Assembly: GCA_963781805.1 (NCBI GenBank)
Contig: CAWAHF010000004.1
Coordinates: 2,666,001 to 2,730,000 of the forward strand
From: JAFGPL01 sp963781805
Lineage (GTDB): Bacteria; Bacteroidota; Bacteroidia; Bacteroidales; UBA10428
DNA: 64,000 bases
Direction of reading: 5' to 3'
Shown here in pieces: positions 37,079 through 45,552 of the stretch. Position 1 is the first letter of the stretch, and each line of letters begins with the position of its first letter. The notes beneath the pieces are model-generated. The model saw only the letters and a list, made by a program, of their open reading frames with translations, searched no databases and was not told where the DNA came from. Position numbers and translations under genes: made by a program.

Positions 37079-38602
37079 ATGAGTGACAAAAAAATCAAAA
37101 CTGCTTTAATATCTGTTTACCATAAAAATAATCTGGACGAGATCGTTTTGAAACTGAAGGAACTGGGAGTGAAAATTTTCTCTACCGGAGGCACACAAAA
37201 ATTTATATCCGAATTGGGTGTTGATGTCGTTGCGGTGGAAGATATTACTGAATATCCTTCAATTTTAGGAGGAAGAGTAAAGACTTTGCATCCGAAAGTT
37301 TTTGGTGGAATTCTGGCAAGAATGGATAACTCTTCGGATCAGAAAGAAATGAAACAATATGGTATAGAAGGAATAGATTTGGTAATTGTGGATTTGTATC
37401 CGTTTGAGGCAACTGTGGCTTCAGGGGCAAGTGACTCAGAAATCATAGAAAAAATAGATATCGGAGGGATATCACTCATTCGGGCAGCGGCTAAAAATTA
37501 TAAAGATGTTGTGGTTGTTTCTTCTCAGGAACAATATACAGTTCTTCTTGATTTGTTGAACGAGAAAAAGGGAATTACCGGTCTTGAAGACAGGAAGATG
37601 CTTGCACTTGAGGCCTTCAATATATCATCACATTACGATACGGCAATATTTCAATATTTTAATAAAGATTTACAGAAAAAAATATTTAAAAAAAGCATCT
37701 TAACCTCAAAAATATTAAGGTACGGTGAAAATCCGCATCAAAAAGGTGTTTTCTATGGGAATTTCGATACGCTTTTTTCCCAGCTGCACGGAAAGGAAAT
37801 ATCCTACAATAATCTGCTGGACATTGAAGCTGCAGTTTACCTGATAGATGATTTTAATGAAACGACATTTGCCGTTTTAAAACACAACAATGCATGTGGT
37901 ACTGCTTCAAGGCCAAAGTTAATTGACGCCTGGAAAGATGCGCTGGCTGGTGATCCGGTATCTGCTTTCGGCGGAATCCTGATTACTAATGTCCAGCTGG
38001 ATAAGGAGACAGCAATTGAAATAGACAAACTGTTTTTCGAGGTGATCATTGCTCCATCTTACACCGATGAAGCGCTTGAAGTGCTGAAAGTGAAAAAAAA
38101 CAGAATAATCCTCATCAGACACGATACCAAGTTACCCGGGATTCAATCCCGTACTTTATTGAATGGTGTTGTGGAACAGGATCGGGATATTAAAATTGAA
38201 TCGATTGAGGACATGAAACCTGTTACCAAAAGAGAACCTACCCAACAGGAACTTATTGATTTGGAATTTGCAAATAAACTGGTAAAACATTCAAAATCGA
38301 ATACCATTGTACTTGCCAAAAATAAGCAGTTACTCGCAAGTGGTGTAGGTCAAACCTCCAGGGTGGATGCATTGAAACAGGCAATTGAAAAAGCCCGAAA
38401 TTTTGGATTTGATCTAAATGGCAGTGTCATGGCTTCGGATGCCTTTTTTCCATTCCCGGATTGTGTTGAAATAGCAGACAAAGCAGGGATTATTTCTGTA
38501 GTTCAACCAGGCGGCTCGGTAAGAGATCAGGATTCCATTGATTATTGCAACAAGAGCAATATGGCCATGGTACTGACAGGAATTCGCCATTTTAAACATT
38601 AA
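37079..38602 (+). CDS. purH: Bifunctional AICAR transformylase/IMP cyclohydrolase PurH
   Basis: 507 residues, the usual PurH length. N-terminal IMP cyclohydrolase (MGS-like) domain about 1-145 with LKELGVKIFSTGGTQKFI, RVKTLHPKVFGGILAR and IDLVIVDLYPFE. C-terminal formyltransferase domain with RYGENPHQKG, LKHNNACGTAS (catalytic Lys-His), and SNTIVLAKNKQLLASGVGQTSRVDAL, then ASDAFFPFPD and GGSVRDQDSI. It carries out the last two steps of purine synthesis (AICAR to FAICAR to IMP). It lies 98 bp upstream of mreB, same strand; this is a common neighbour arrangement in Bacteroidota. Confidence 0.97.
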   Translation: MSDKKIKTALISVYHKNNLDEIVLKLKELGVKIFSTGGTQKFISELGVDVVAVEDITEYPSILGGRVKTLHPKVFGGILARMDNSSDQKEMKQYGIEGIDLVIVDLYPFEATVASGASDSEIIEKIDIGGISLIRAAAKNYKDVVVVSSQEQYTVLLDLLNEKKGITGLEDRKMLALEAFNISSHYDTAIFQYFNKDLQKKIFKKSILTSKILRYGENPHQKGVFYGNFDTLFSQLHGKEISYNNLLDIEAAVYLIDDFNETTFAVLKHNNACGTASRPKLIDAWKDALAGDPVSAFGGILITNVQLDKETAIEIDKLFFEVIIAPSYTDEALEVLKVKKNRIILIRHDTKLPGIQSRTLLNGVVEQDRDIKIESIEDMKPVTKREPTQQELIDLEFANKLVKHSKSNTIVLAKNKQLLASGVGQTSRVDALKQAIEKARNFGFDLNGSVMASDAFFPFPDCVEIADKAGIISVVQPGGSVRDQDSIDYCNKSNMAMVLTGIRHFKH

Positions 38603-38700
38603 TCCATCTTTCAGGTTTGTAAATATTTATATTATTGCATACATTTTTTTATTAGCTTCGCTTCAATATTTTAGATAACAAAAAACTTTGAGAAAAACAT

Positions 38701-39723
38701 ATGGGAATTTTTTCATTTTTAACCCAGGAACTTGCTATTGACCTGGGTACTGCAAATACGATTATCATATATAATGATAAAATTGTGGTGGATGAACCCT
38801 CTATTGTTGCCATTGATCATGCAACAGGTAAAATAATTGCCATTGGACATGAAGCCAGACAAATGCACGGTAAAACTCATGAAAATATTAAAACTGTCAG
38901 ACCATTACGCGATGGTGTGATAGCTGACTTTAATGCTGCTGAACAAATGATTAGGGGAATGATAAAGATGATTAATCCCCATAACAGATTTTTTACACCC
39001 TCATTACGAATGGTGGTTTGTATTCCATCGGGCAGCACCGAAGTTGAAATTAGGGCAGTCCGTGACTCGTCCGAACATGCAGGAGGCAGGGATGTCTACA
39101 TGATTTATGAACCAATGGCTGCCGCACTTGGAATTGGAATAGATGTAACCGCTCCCGAAGGGAGTATGGTTGTAGACATTGGAGGTGGAACCACAGAGAT
39201 TGCAGTAATAGCGCTGGGTGGTATAGTTTGCAACGAGTCCATACGAATTGCAGGGGATGGCTTCACGGCTGATATACAGGCTTATATGAGACATCAACAT
39301 AATATTAAAATTGGCGAACGTACGGCTGAAGATGTCAAGATTAACGTGGGATCGGCATTGCCCGATATCGACAATCCACCACCCGATTACAATGTTCGCG
39401 GCCCAAATTTAATGACAGCTATGCCAATTGAAGTACCCATTTCCTACCAGGAAATTGCTCATTGCCTTGACAAATCTCTGTCAAAGGTCGAATCAGCAAT
39501 TCTCGCTGTTCTTGAACAGACTCCTCCCGAACTATACGCAGATATTGTAAGTAAAGGAATTTATCTTGCAGGTGGCGGTGCTTTGCTTCGGGGTTTGTCT
39601 AAGAGGCTGACAGATAAAATCAGCATTCCCTTTTTAATTGCTGAAGATCCTTTGCATGCTGTAGCTAGAGGCACGGGTATAGCACTTAAAAATGTTGATA
39701 AATTTTCGTTCCTAATGAGATAG
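38701..39723 (+). CDS. mreB: Rod shape-determining actin homologue MreB
   Basis: 340 residues, with actin-type ATPase motifs IDLGTANTIIIY (phosphate 1), VVDIGGGTTEIAVIALGG (phosphate 2) and LAGGGALLRGL (adenosine). The membrane-facing N-terminus MGIFSFLTQELAIDLG is typical. It forms filaments under the membrane that guide the elongation machinery. First gene of a five-gene unit mreB-mreC-mreD-mrdA-rodA with very short gaps or overlaps. Confidence 0.97.
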   Translation: MGIFSFLTQELAIDLGTANTIIIYNDKIVVDEPSIVAIDHATGKIIAIGHEARQMHGKTHENIKTVRPLRDGVIADFNAAEQMIRGMIKMINPHNRFFTPSLRMVVCIPSGSTEVEIRAVRDSSEHAGGRDVYMIYEPMAAALGIGIDVTAPEGSMVVDIGGGTTEIAVIALGGIVCNESIRIAGDGFTADIQAYMRHQHNIKIGERTAEDVKINVGSALPDIDNPPPDYNVRGPNLMTAMPIEVPISYQEIAHCLDKSLSKVESAILAVLEQTPPELYADIVSKGIYLAGGGALLRGLSKRLTDKISIPFLIAEDPLHAVARGTGIALKNVDKFSFLMR

Positions 39724-39745
39724 TTGGAATTCCGGTTTATTTAAA

Positions 39746-40573
39746 ATGAGGGAATTACTCAGGTTTTTAATCAGGTATCATTTCATACTTCTTTTTATCC
39801 TATTGGAATCTTTAGGAGTAGTTTTACTTGTTCAAAACAATACCTACCAAAAGGCACAATTTGTTACCCTTACGCACTCAGTATCAGGAAATTTAGCTAA
39901 GAAGATTGCCAATTTAAGATCATACCTTTCATTGCATAAAGAAAACAGACAACTTATTCAGGAGAACAATAAGTTGTATAATATGGTTAAAAGCCTGGTG
40001 ACTATAAATTATGGTGAACAATTTTATAATGTTGATACCACCAGCCGCCGGAAATTTGTATTTATTGGAGCTAAGGTTATTAATAATTCCACAAATAAAC
40101 AGTTTAATTTCATTACACTCGATAAAGGCAGGGAAGATGGTATTCAGCCTGATATGGCAGTGGTAAGTAACGAAGGTGTGGTGGGAGTCGTGAAAGAAGT
40201 TTCAGATCACTTTTCATCTGTTATATCATTTCTAAACAGAAATTTAAAGCTAAGCGCCAAACTTAAGAAAAGTGGCCATTTCGGATCATTGGAATGGACG
40301 GGTATTGGTCATGAGATAGCCTATTTGAAAGATATTCCACACAATATCGATGTCAAAGTGGGTGATACGATTGTTACCAGCGGATATTCCGCTATGTTTC
40401 CCGAAGGATATATGATTGGGATAGTTTCGGATCTCAAATTAAAGGGAGGCAATTATTATGATATTAAGGTCAGATTATCAACTGATTTTAAGAATCTCAG
40501 AAATGTTCAGGTAATTAAAAACCTTTACAGATCTGAACAAAAAAAACTGGAAAGCGATTCTGAACATGATTAA
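39746..40573 (+). CDS. mreC: Rod shape-determining protein MreC
   Basis: 275 residues. One N-terminal membrane helix (FHILLFILLESLGVVLLV-like), a coiled-coil segment (about 65-95, LHKENRQLIQENNKLYNMV), then a two-barrel periplasmic domain with ITLDKGREDGIQPDMAVVSNEGVVGVVKEV and GDTIVTSGYSAMFPEGYMIG, the MreC signature. It links MreB to penicillin-binding protein 2 in the elongasome. Begins 22 bp after mreB and overlaps mreD by 8 bp. Confidence 0.93.
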   Translation: MRELLRFLIRYHFILLFILLESLGVVLLVQNNTYQKAQFVTLTHSVSGNLAKKIANLRSYLSLHKENRQLIQENNKLYNMVKSLVTINYGEQFYNVDTTSRRKFVFIGAKVINNSTNKQFNFITLDKGREDGIQPDMAVVSNEGVVGVVKEVSDHFSSVISFLNRNLKLSAKLKKSGHFGSLEWTGIGHEIAYLKDIPHNIDVKVGDTIVTSGYSAMFPEGYMIGIVSDLKLKGGNYYDIKVRLSTDFKNLRNVQVIKNLYRSEQKKLESDSEHD

Positions 40574-41072
40574 ATCATTGCCAAGAAACATATTTCTCTT
40601 TTTAGTTCTGATATTAATTCAGATTTTAATATTTGATAATATTCAGCTCTCAGGATTTATAATTCCTTACATTTATGTCCTTTTTATTTTGCTGTTACCT
40701 TTCGATACTCCCGGATGGTTATTGCTAATGGTTGGATTTATTCTGGGTTTCTCAATTGATATATTTGCAGATACACTGGGTATGCATACCATTGCTACAA
40801 CTCTTATGGCGTTTTCCAGGCCTTTTGTTCTGGATATTATAGCCCCTCGCGAAGGGTATGAAGCTGGTACCAAACCAAGAGTTGCTTACTTTGGATTGTC
40901 CTGGTTTTTCAAATATTCCGCAATTCTGATTTTTATACATAATTTTGTTTTATTCTATATTGAGATATTCAGGTTTGGTGGGTTCTTTTCAACCCTCTTC
41001 AGAGTAATATTAAGTACGATAATTACGTTATTAGTTATCATACTTAGTCAGTTTTTTGTTTTCCGCAGATAA
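40566..41072 (+). CDS. mreD: Rod shape-determining protein MreD
   Basis: 168 residues, nearly all hydrophobic with about five membrane helices, as expected for MreD. GWLLLMVGFILGFSIDIFADTLGMHTIATTLMAFSRPFVLDI carries the typical 'G...D.....G.h' motif. Its start overlaps the mreC stop by 8 bp and mrdA follows after 3 bp, so coupling is likely. Call rests on position and topology more than on sequence. Confidence 0.88.
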   Translation: MIKSLPRNIFLFLVLILIQILIFDNIQLSGFIIPYIYVLFILLLPFDTPGWLLLMVGFILGFSIDIFADTLGMHTIATTLMAFSRPFVLDIIAPREGYEAGTKPRVAYFGLSWFFKYSAILIFIHNFVLFYIEIFRFGGFFSTLFRVILSTIITLLVIILSQFFVFRR

Positions 41073-41075
41073 ACA

Positions 41076-42890
41076 ATGGATCAGTTTTCAGATAGAAAAT
41101 ATATTATTGGTGGTATCATCTTGCTGATATCTCTCATAATAATTATCAGACTCTTTTATTTACAGGTGATTAACACCTCCTACAAAATGTCTGCTGAGAA
41201 CAATTCCAAACGAATAGACTTTGATTACCCCGCAAGAGGTCTTATTTACGATCGAAATCACAATCTGCTTGTATATAATCAACCTTCATACGATTTAATG
41301 ATTGCACCCTATGAACTTAAACCTTTTGATAGTATTGAGTTATGTAGAATATTAAAAATAAATATACAAAGACTTAGAGAAGGAATTAAAAATTCGTATC
41401 AAAAAAGAAGAGATCCTTTTATTAAACAACTTTCACCTGAAACTTATGCCGTTTTACAGGAAAAGCTTTTCAGGTTCCCTGGCTTTTATGTAAAGGCAAG
41501 AACATTACGGAAATACGAGCGTGAAATTGGTGCCCACATGCTTGGATATGTTGGTGAGGTTGATGATGCAGTCATTCAGGCAGATCCTTACTATTCATTG
41601 GGTGATTACATTGGGATTAGCGGTCTGGAAAAATCATATGAGAAAGATTTGAGAGGCGAAAAGGGTCAAAAAGTATACATGGTGGATGTACACAGCCGCA
41701 TTATGGGACCATTCCAGGGAGGCAGATTTGACAAAGATCCCATTGTGGGTAAAGACATCATATGCACGATTGATGCAAATCTTCAGGAGTATGGCGAAAA
41801 GCTCATGAAAAATTATTTAGGAAGTGTAGTGGCAATCGAACCATCTACTGGTGAAATTCTTGCCTTTATTTCCTCTCCTACCTATAATCCATCATTATTA
41901 ATTGGCAGAAAAAGAACGCCGAACTATATTTTACTTCAGAAAGATTCGCTCGAACCATTATTTAACAGGCCATTAATGGCTAATTATCCGCCTGGTTCGA
42001 CGTTTAAAACCATAAACGGGCTTATTGGTTTACAGGAAAAAGTGGTTGATTACAATACAAAGTTTTATTGTGATTTAGGATATTATTCGGGTAGAATTAG
42101 AGTTGCCTGCCATAATCATCCTTCCCCGCTTAATTTTCCCCAGGCAATTCAAATTTCCTGTAATGCATATTTCTGCAATGTTTTCAGAAGAATTATGGAA
42201 GACAGTAAATTCGGATCGGTAACGGATGCTTATAATAACTGGCGAAATCATGTTCTATCATTCAATTTCGGAAGAAAGCTTAATTCGGATTTTTCGAATG
42301 AATTGCCCGGATTTGTGCCGCCTTCATCTTATTATGATAAATATTACGGAAAAAACGGATGGAGAGCTCTTACAATTATTTCATTAGCCATTGGTCAGGG
42401 AGAATTACTGATAACTCCTATTCAAATGGCAAATATGACAGCCACTCTTGCAAATCATGGTTTTTACTATATACCACATTCTGTTAAAGAAATTCAGGGA
42501 GAGAAAAAGATAGATCCGCGATTTACAAAAAGAATATTTGCAACCATTGATACTTCCAATTATGCACCGGTAATTGAAGGTATGGAACTTGCCGTAAATG
42601 GTGGAGCAGGCAGTACTGCCTATTGGGCCAGGTTACCTGATATTATTATTTGCGGCAAGACGGGCACTGCTGAAAATCCGCATGGCAAAGATCACTCAAT
42701 TTTTATAGCTTTTGCTCCGAAAGACAATCCACAAATCGCAATTGCTGTTTATGTTGAAAATGTAGGATTCGGTTCGAGTTATGCTGCTCCTATTGCAAGT
42801 TTGATGATTGAAAAGTATTTGACCGACACTATTACCAGACCATGGATGGAAAAAAGATTACTTGAAACTGATTTAATTCATAAGCATTGA
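41076..42890 (+). CDS. mrdA: Penicillin-binding protein 2, elongasome transpeptidase
   Basis: 604 residues. Membrane helix about 11-27, a dimerisation/pedestal domain (DYPARGLIYDRNHNLLVYNQPSYDL), then the transpeptidase domain with SxxK in NYPPGSTFKTI, SxN in ISCNAYFC and KTG in CGKTGTAENPHG. It crosslinks peptidoglycan in the elongasome together with RodA, which follows immediately and overlaps by 4 bp. All active-site motifs are intact. Confidence 0.96.
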   Translation: MDQFSDRKYIIGGIILLISLIIIIRLFYLQVINTSYKMSAENNSKRIDFDYPARGLIYDRNHNLLVYNQPSYDLMIAPYELKPFDSIELCRILKINIQRLREGIKNSYQKRRDPFIKQLSPETYAVLQEKLFRFPGFYVKARTLRKYEREIGAHMLGYVGEVDDAVIQADPYYSLGDYIGISGLEKSYEKDLRGEKGQKVYMVDVHSRIMGPFQGGRFDKDPIVGKDIICTIDANLQEYGEKLMKNYLGSVVAIEPSTGEILAFISSPTYNPSLLIGRKRTPNYILLQKDSLEPLFNRPLMANYPPGSTFKTINGLIGLQEKVVDYNTKFYCDLGYYSGRIRVACHNHPSPLNFPQAIQISCNAYFCNVFRRIMEDSKFGSVTDAYNNWRNHVLSFNFGRKLNSDFSNELPGFVPPSSYYDKYYGKNGWRALTIISLAIGQGELLITPIQMANMTATLANHGFYYIPHSVKEIQGEKKIDPRFTKRIFATIDTSNYAPVIEGMELAVNGGAGSTAYWARLPDIIICGKTGTAENPHGKDHSIFIAFAPKDNPQIAIAVYVENVGFGSSYAAPIASLMIEKYLTDTITRPWMEKRLLETDLIHKH

Positions 42891-44308
42891 GCCGTAAAAT
42901 AAATATTCTGAATAGCATCGACTGGCTGACTGTTAGCATATATTTACTTCTTGTCTTTTTCGGCTGGCTGAATATTTTTGCTGCGGGCTATTCCGATAAA
43001 ATTAAGAGTATTTTCGATCTGCACCGTACGTATGGCACTCAGATTATCTGGATATTCATTTCACTGATTTTGATCTTAATCATCTTTATCGTTGATTATA
43101 AAGTATTTCCCTTCTTTTCTTATCTCCTTTATGGCTTTTCAATTTTTTTACTGATTGCAGTATTGTTCTTGGGAACTAAAGTAAACAGCGCAACCTCCTG
43201 GTTCAGATTGTTTGGATTCTCGTTTCAACCTTCCGAGATTGCAAAAATCGGAACAAGTTTAGCTCTTGCAAAATATTTGAGCGGATATAGTATAACCAGA
43301 TTCAATCTTAAAACCTTTGGCATTTGTGCCGGAATTATCGGAATTCCGTTTTTGCTTATTCTTATCCAGCCTGATCCCGGTACATCTCTGGTATTTCTGG
43401 TATTTTTACTGGTTTTGTTTCGCGAAGGATTACCCGGTTGGATTCTTTTTTTGGTTGTATTTATTTTTGCCATTTTTCTATTCTCATTACTCTTTAAAGT
43501 AAGCAGTATTGTACTTGGTCTTGTGGGTATTGCGCTGATATTCCATTATATTGTAAATCGTAAAACCAAGGTGTTTATCGCTAGTATTATAATTTTCAGT
43601 TTCTTTTTTACAGTTTTTTATCTTCTTTACAAATATTTTCAAATCAATATTCATTTTGACCTGATAATTATTATTTCCCTGATTTTTTCAAGCCTGGTCT
43701 ACATAATGCTGGCGCTGAAATATAAGATAAGACAAGTATTTATTGTTCTTATTTTTCTTTATGGTTGTATTGCATTACCTTATTCTGTAGATTTTGTATT
43801 TCACAATGTTCTGAAACCTCACCAACAGCGCAGGGTGAATATTTTATTAGGCAAGGAACAGGATCCCAAAGGATATGGATACAATGTGAATCAGTCGAAA
43901 ATTGCCATTGGTTCCGGCGGTTTTGTGGGTAAAGGATTTCTGGAAGGCACCCAAACAAAGTTTAACTTTGTTCCTGAACAAAGCACCGATTTTATTTTTT
44001 GCACCGTAGGTGAGGAGTGGGGATTTGTCGGTACAGGTATTGTTGTTTTATTGTTTGCAGGGTTACTCATTAGAATAATATTTATTGCCGAAAGGCAACG
44101 ATCAAAATTTATCAGAGTATATGCCTATGCGGTGGCATCTGTCCTCTTTTTTCATTTTGCAATTAATATATGCATGACCATTGGTCTCTTTCCTGTTATT
44201 GGCATTCCCCTTCCATTTTTTAGTTACGGGGGTTCGTCCCTTATGGGATTCAGTGTGCTGTTGTTTATTCTCATCAGACTTGATTCTGTAAGAATGGCAT
44301 ATCTCTAA
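42887..44308 (+). CDS. rodA: SEDS-family peptidoglycan glycosyltransferase RodA
   Basis: 473 residues with about ten or more membrane helices. The start is TTG at 42887 sharing the four bases TTGA with the mrdA stop, so translation is probably coupled. SEDS motifs: FGFSFQPSEIAKIGTSLALAKYLSG, IQPDPGTSLVFLVFL, GFVGKGFLEGTQTKFNFVPEQSTDFIFCTVGEEWG and FFSYGGSSLMGFS. The protein is longer than the usual 370-420 residues owing to an extra hydrophobic segment at about 205-300, which I believe is common in this phylum. It polymerises glycan strands for elongation. Confidence 0.94.
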   Translation: MSRKINILNSIDWLTVSIYLLLVFFGWLNIFAAGYSDKIKSIFDLHRTYGTQIIWIFISLILILIIFIVDYKVFPFFSYLLYGFSIFLLIAVLFLGTKVNSATSWFRLFGFSFQPSEIAKIGTSLALAKYLSGYSITRFNLKTFGICAGIIGIPFLLILIQPDPGTSLVFLVFLLVLFREGLPGWILFLVVFIFAIFLFSLLFKVSSIVLGLVGIALIFHYIVNRKTKVFIASIIIFSFFFTVFYLLYKYFQINIHFDLIIIISLIFSSLVYIMLALKYKIRQVFIVLIFLYGCIALPYSVDFVFHNVLKPHQQRRVNILLGKEQDPKGYGYNVNQSKIAIGSGGFVGKGFLEGTQTKFNFVPEQSTDFIFCTVGEEWGFVGTGIVVLLFAGLLIRIIFIAERQRSKFIRVYAYAVASVLFFHFAINICMTIGLFPVIGIPLPFFSYGGSSLMGFSVLLFILIRLDSVRMAYL

Positions 44309-44394
44309 TCTGGTACATTATTTTGTTTATTATTTTACGATACCAATGAAATATTGAAAAACTTTATTAATTTTACATTTATTAAAGCTGAAAA

Positions 44395-44448
44395 ATGAAA
44401 ACAAATACAAATAGCTTTTTCTTCTATTTTTATTTCCGGATAACCTGA
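44395..44448 (+). CDS. Aromatic-rich leader peptide 1 of the pheA operon attenuator
   Basis: An ATG frame of 17 codons reading MKTNTNSFFFYFYFRIT and ending TGA at 44446-44448. Seven consecutive aromatic codons (five Phe, two Tyr) occur just before the stop, comparable in style to the classical enterobacterial PheL leader. The stop lies 1 nt before the 5' arm of an antiterminator (44450). Downstream, a terminator precedes a second leader and then pheA. Stalling at Phe/Tyr codons when charged tRNA is scarce would leave the arm free. Translation is not proven, but chance occurrence next to this structure and this operon is unlikely. Confidence 0.85.
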   Translation: MKTNTNSFFFYFYFRIT

Positions 44449-44449
44449 A

Positions 44450-44512
44450 GGGGCTTATTTGTGTATACTTTTATATAAAAAATAAGTCCCGGTAAAATCG
44501 GGATTTTTTTTT
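44450..44512 (+). promoter_or_regulatory. Attenuator 1: antiterminator/terminator pair
   Basis: Antiterminator: GGGGCTTATTT (44450-44460) pairs over 11 positions, one G-U, with AAATAAGTCCC (44480-44490). Competing terminator: AAGTCCCG (44484-44491) pairs with CGGGATTT (44499-44506), 8 pairs including one G-U, with T-run 44504-44512. The two share 44484-44490, so they exclude each other. A ribosome at the leader-1 stop would cover 44450-44460 and let the terminator form; one stalled on the Phe/Tyr run would not. Confidence 0.85.
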
Positions 44513-44522
44513 GAAAATAATT

Positions 44523-44603
44523 ATGCGAATGAACTATAAACGAATACATATCATAGTTGGTTTTTTTTGCTGGTTTTATTTTTACTTTTTTAGAAGTAAT
44601 TAA
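44523..44603 (+). CDS. Aromatic-rich leader peptide 2 of the pheA operon attenuator
   Basis: An ATG frame of 26 codons ending TAA at 44601-44603. Its core FFCWFYFYFF has nine aromatic codons out of ten (six Phe, two Tyr, one Trp), followed by RSN. The stop is directly followed (0 nt) by the 5' arm of the second antiterminator at 44604. A second in-frame ATG at 44529 could also be used. Relative to leader 1 the Trp codon suggests it could also sense tryptophan. Translation not shown. Confidence 0.85.
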   Translation: MRMNYKRIHIIVGFFCWFYFYFFRSN

Positions 44604-44668
44604 CGGGACTTTGTAAACATTAAAGAAATAATAGATAAAAGTCCCGTAGACCGGGACTTTTTTTATTT
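44604..44668 (+). promoter_or_regulatory. Attenuator 2: antiterminator/terminator pair
   Basis: CGGGACTTT at 44604-44612 and again at 44652-44660 both complement AAAGTCCCG at 44638-44646 over nine perfect pairs. Upstream pairing gives the antiterminator (loop 44613-44637). Downstream pairing (loop TAGAC) gives the terminator with a T-rich tail from 44658. The structure ends 15-20 nt before the pheA ATG at 44684. Same logic and same TCCCG/CGGGA core as attenuator 1, so a duplication is likely. Confidence 0.87.
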
Positions 44669-44683
44669 TAAAACAGTATACAT

Positions 44684-45544
44684 ATGGAGCAAAAACAAAA
44701 CTCAAACAAACGAATTGCGATTCAGGGCGGACTGGGTGCATTTCATGAAATTGCGGCAGTAAATTATTTTGAAAATGAAGAAATTGAAATTGTACCTAGA
44801 AATACCTTTAAGGATCTCTTTAAAGCGTTAAAGCAGGGACAAGTCGATTTTGGAATCACCGCCATCGAAAATTCATTGGCAGGTAGCATTTTGCCAAATT
44901 ATACGCTTTTGCTCGAATCAAAAATGAAGATCATCGGCGAGATCTTTCTGCGTATTAAACAAAACCTTGTGGCGCTACCGGGAGAAACCATTGAAAGTAT
45001 AAAGGAAGTATATTCACATCCAATGGCAATTTTACAGTGTTTCAAATTTTTTGAAGCATACCCTCATATAAAGTTGATCGACAGTGAAGATACAGCCCTT
45101 AGCGCAAAAAAAATATACGATAATCAACTTAAAGGTGTCGGTGCTATATCAAGTAAACTGGCAGCCGAAAAATATCACCTTAATATTGTTGCCGCTGCCA
45201 TTGAAACCAATAAAATGAATTATACCAGGTTTTTGATTCTTCAGGCACGAAACGGGGAAGAAAAAAAAATAGAGGGCGTTAATAAAGCCTCCATTTCATT
45301 TGCATTGGCTCATAAAATAGGTTCATTATCTAAAGTTTTGTCGATTTTATCGTATTACGGAATCAACCTCGCAAAAATTCAATCGATGCCGATTATCGGA
45401 GAGGATTGGGAATACCAGTTTTTTGTGGATGTTGAAATAGGAGATTATCAGATGTATAAGCAATCGCTTAATGCAATCAAACCATTTACGGATGGATTGC
45501 ATATACTTGGGGAATATGTAAAAGGAAAATCAATTTTTGAATAA
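44684..45544 (+). CDS. pheA: Prephenate dehydratase PheA
   Basis: 286 residues. The periplasmic-binding-like catalytic domain has IAIQGGLGAFHEIAAVNYF, DFGITAIENSLAGSILPNYTLL, and the catalytic TRF motif in NYTRFLIL. The ACT regulatory domain is about 200-280 (KIGSLSKVLSILSYYGINLAKIQSMP), with GSL in place of the usual GAL and IQSMP in place of IESRP, so Phe feedback binding may differ. It converts prephenate to phenylpyruvate. It stands alone without a fused chorismate mutase; that activity is in the next gene, 8 bp downstream. Expression is probably set by the two attenuators just upstream. Confidence 0.95.
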   Translation: MEQKQNSNKRIAIQGGLGAFHEIAAVNYFENEEIEIVPRNTFKDLFKALKQGQVDFGITAIENSLAGSILPNYTLLLESKMKIIGEIFLRIKQNLVALPGETIESIKEVYSHPMAILQCFKFFEAYPHIKLIDSEDTALSAKKIYDNQLKGVGAISSKLAAEKYHLNIVAAAIETNKMNYTRFLILQARNGEEKKIEGVNKASISFALAHKIGSLSKVLSILSYYGINLAKIQSMPIIGEDWEYQFFVDVEIGDYQMYKQSLNAIKPFTDGLHILGEYVKGKSIFE

Positions 45545-45552
45545 TTAATATC

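Noticed and set aside
44430..44741. 103-codon minus frame across the attenuators
   Set aside because: Antisense to two leader peptides and two terminators; its residues mirror the T-rich runs.
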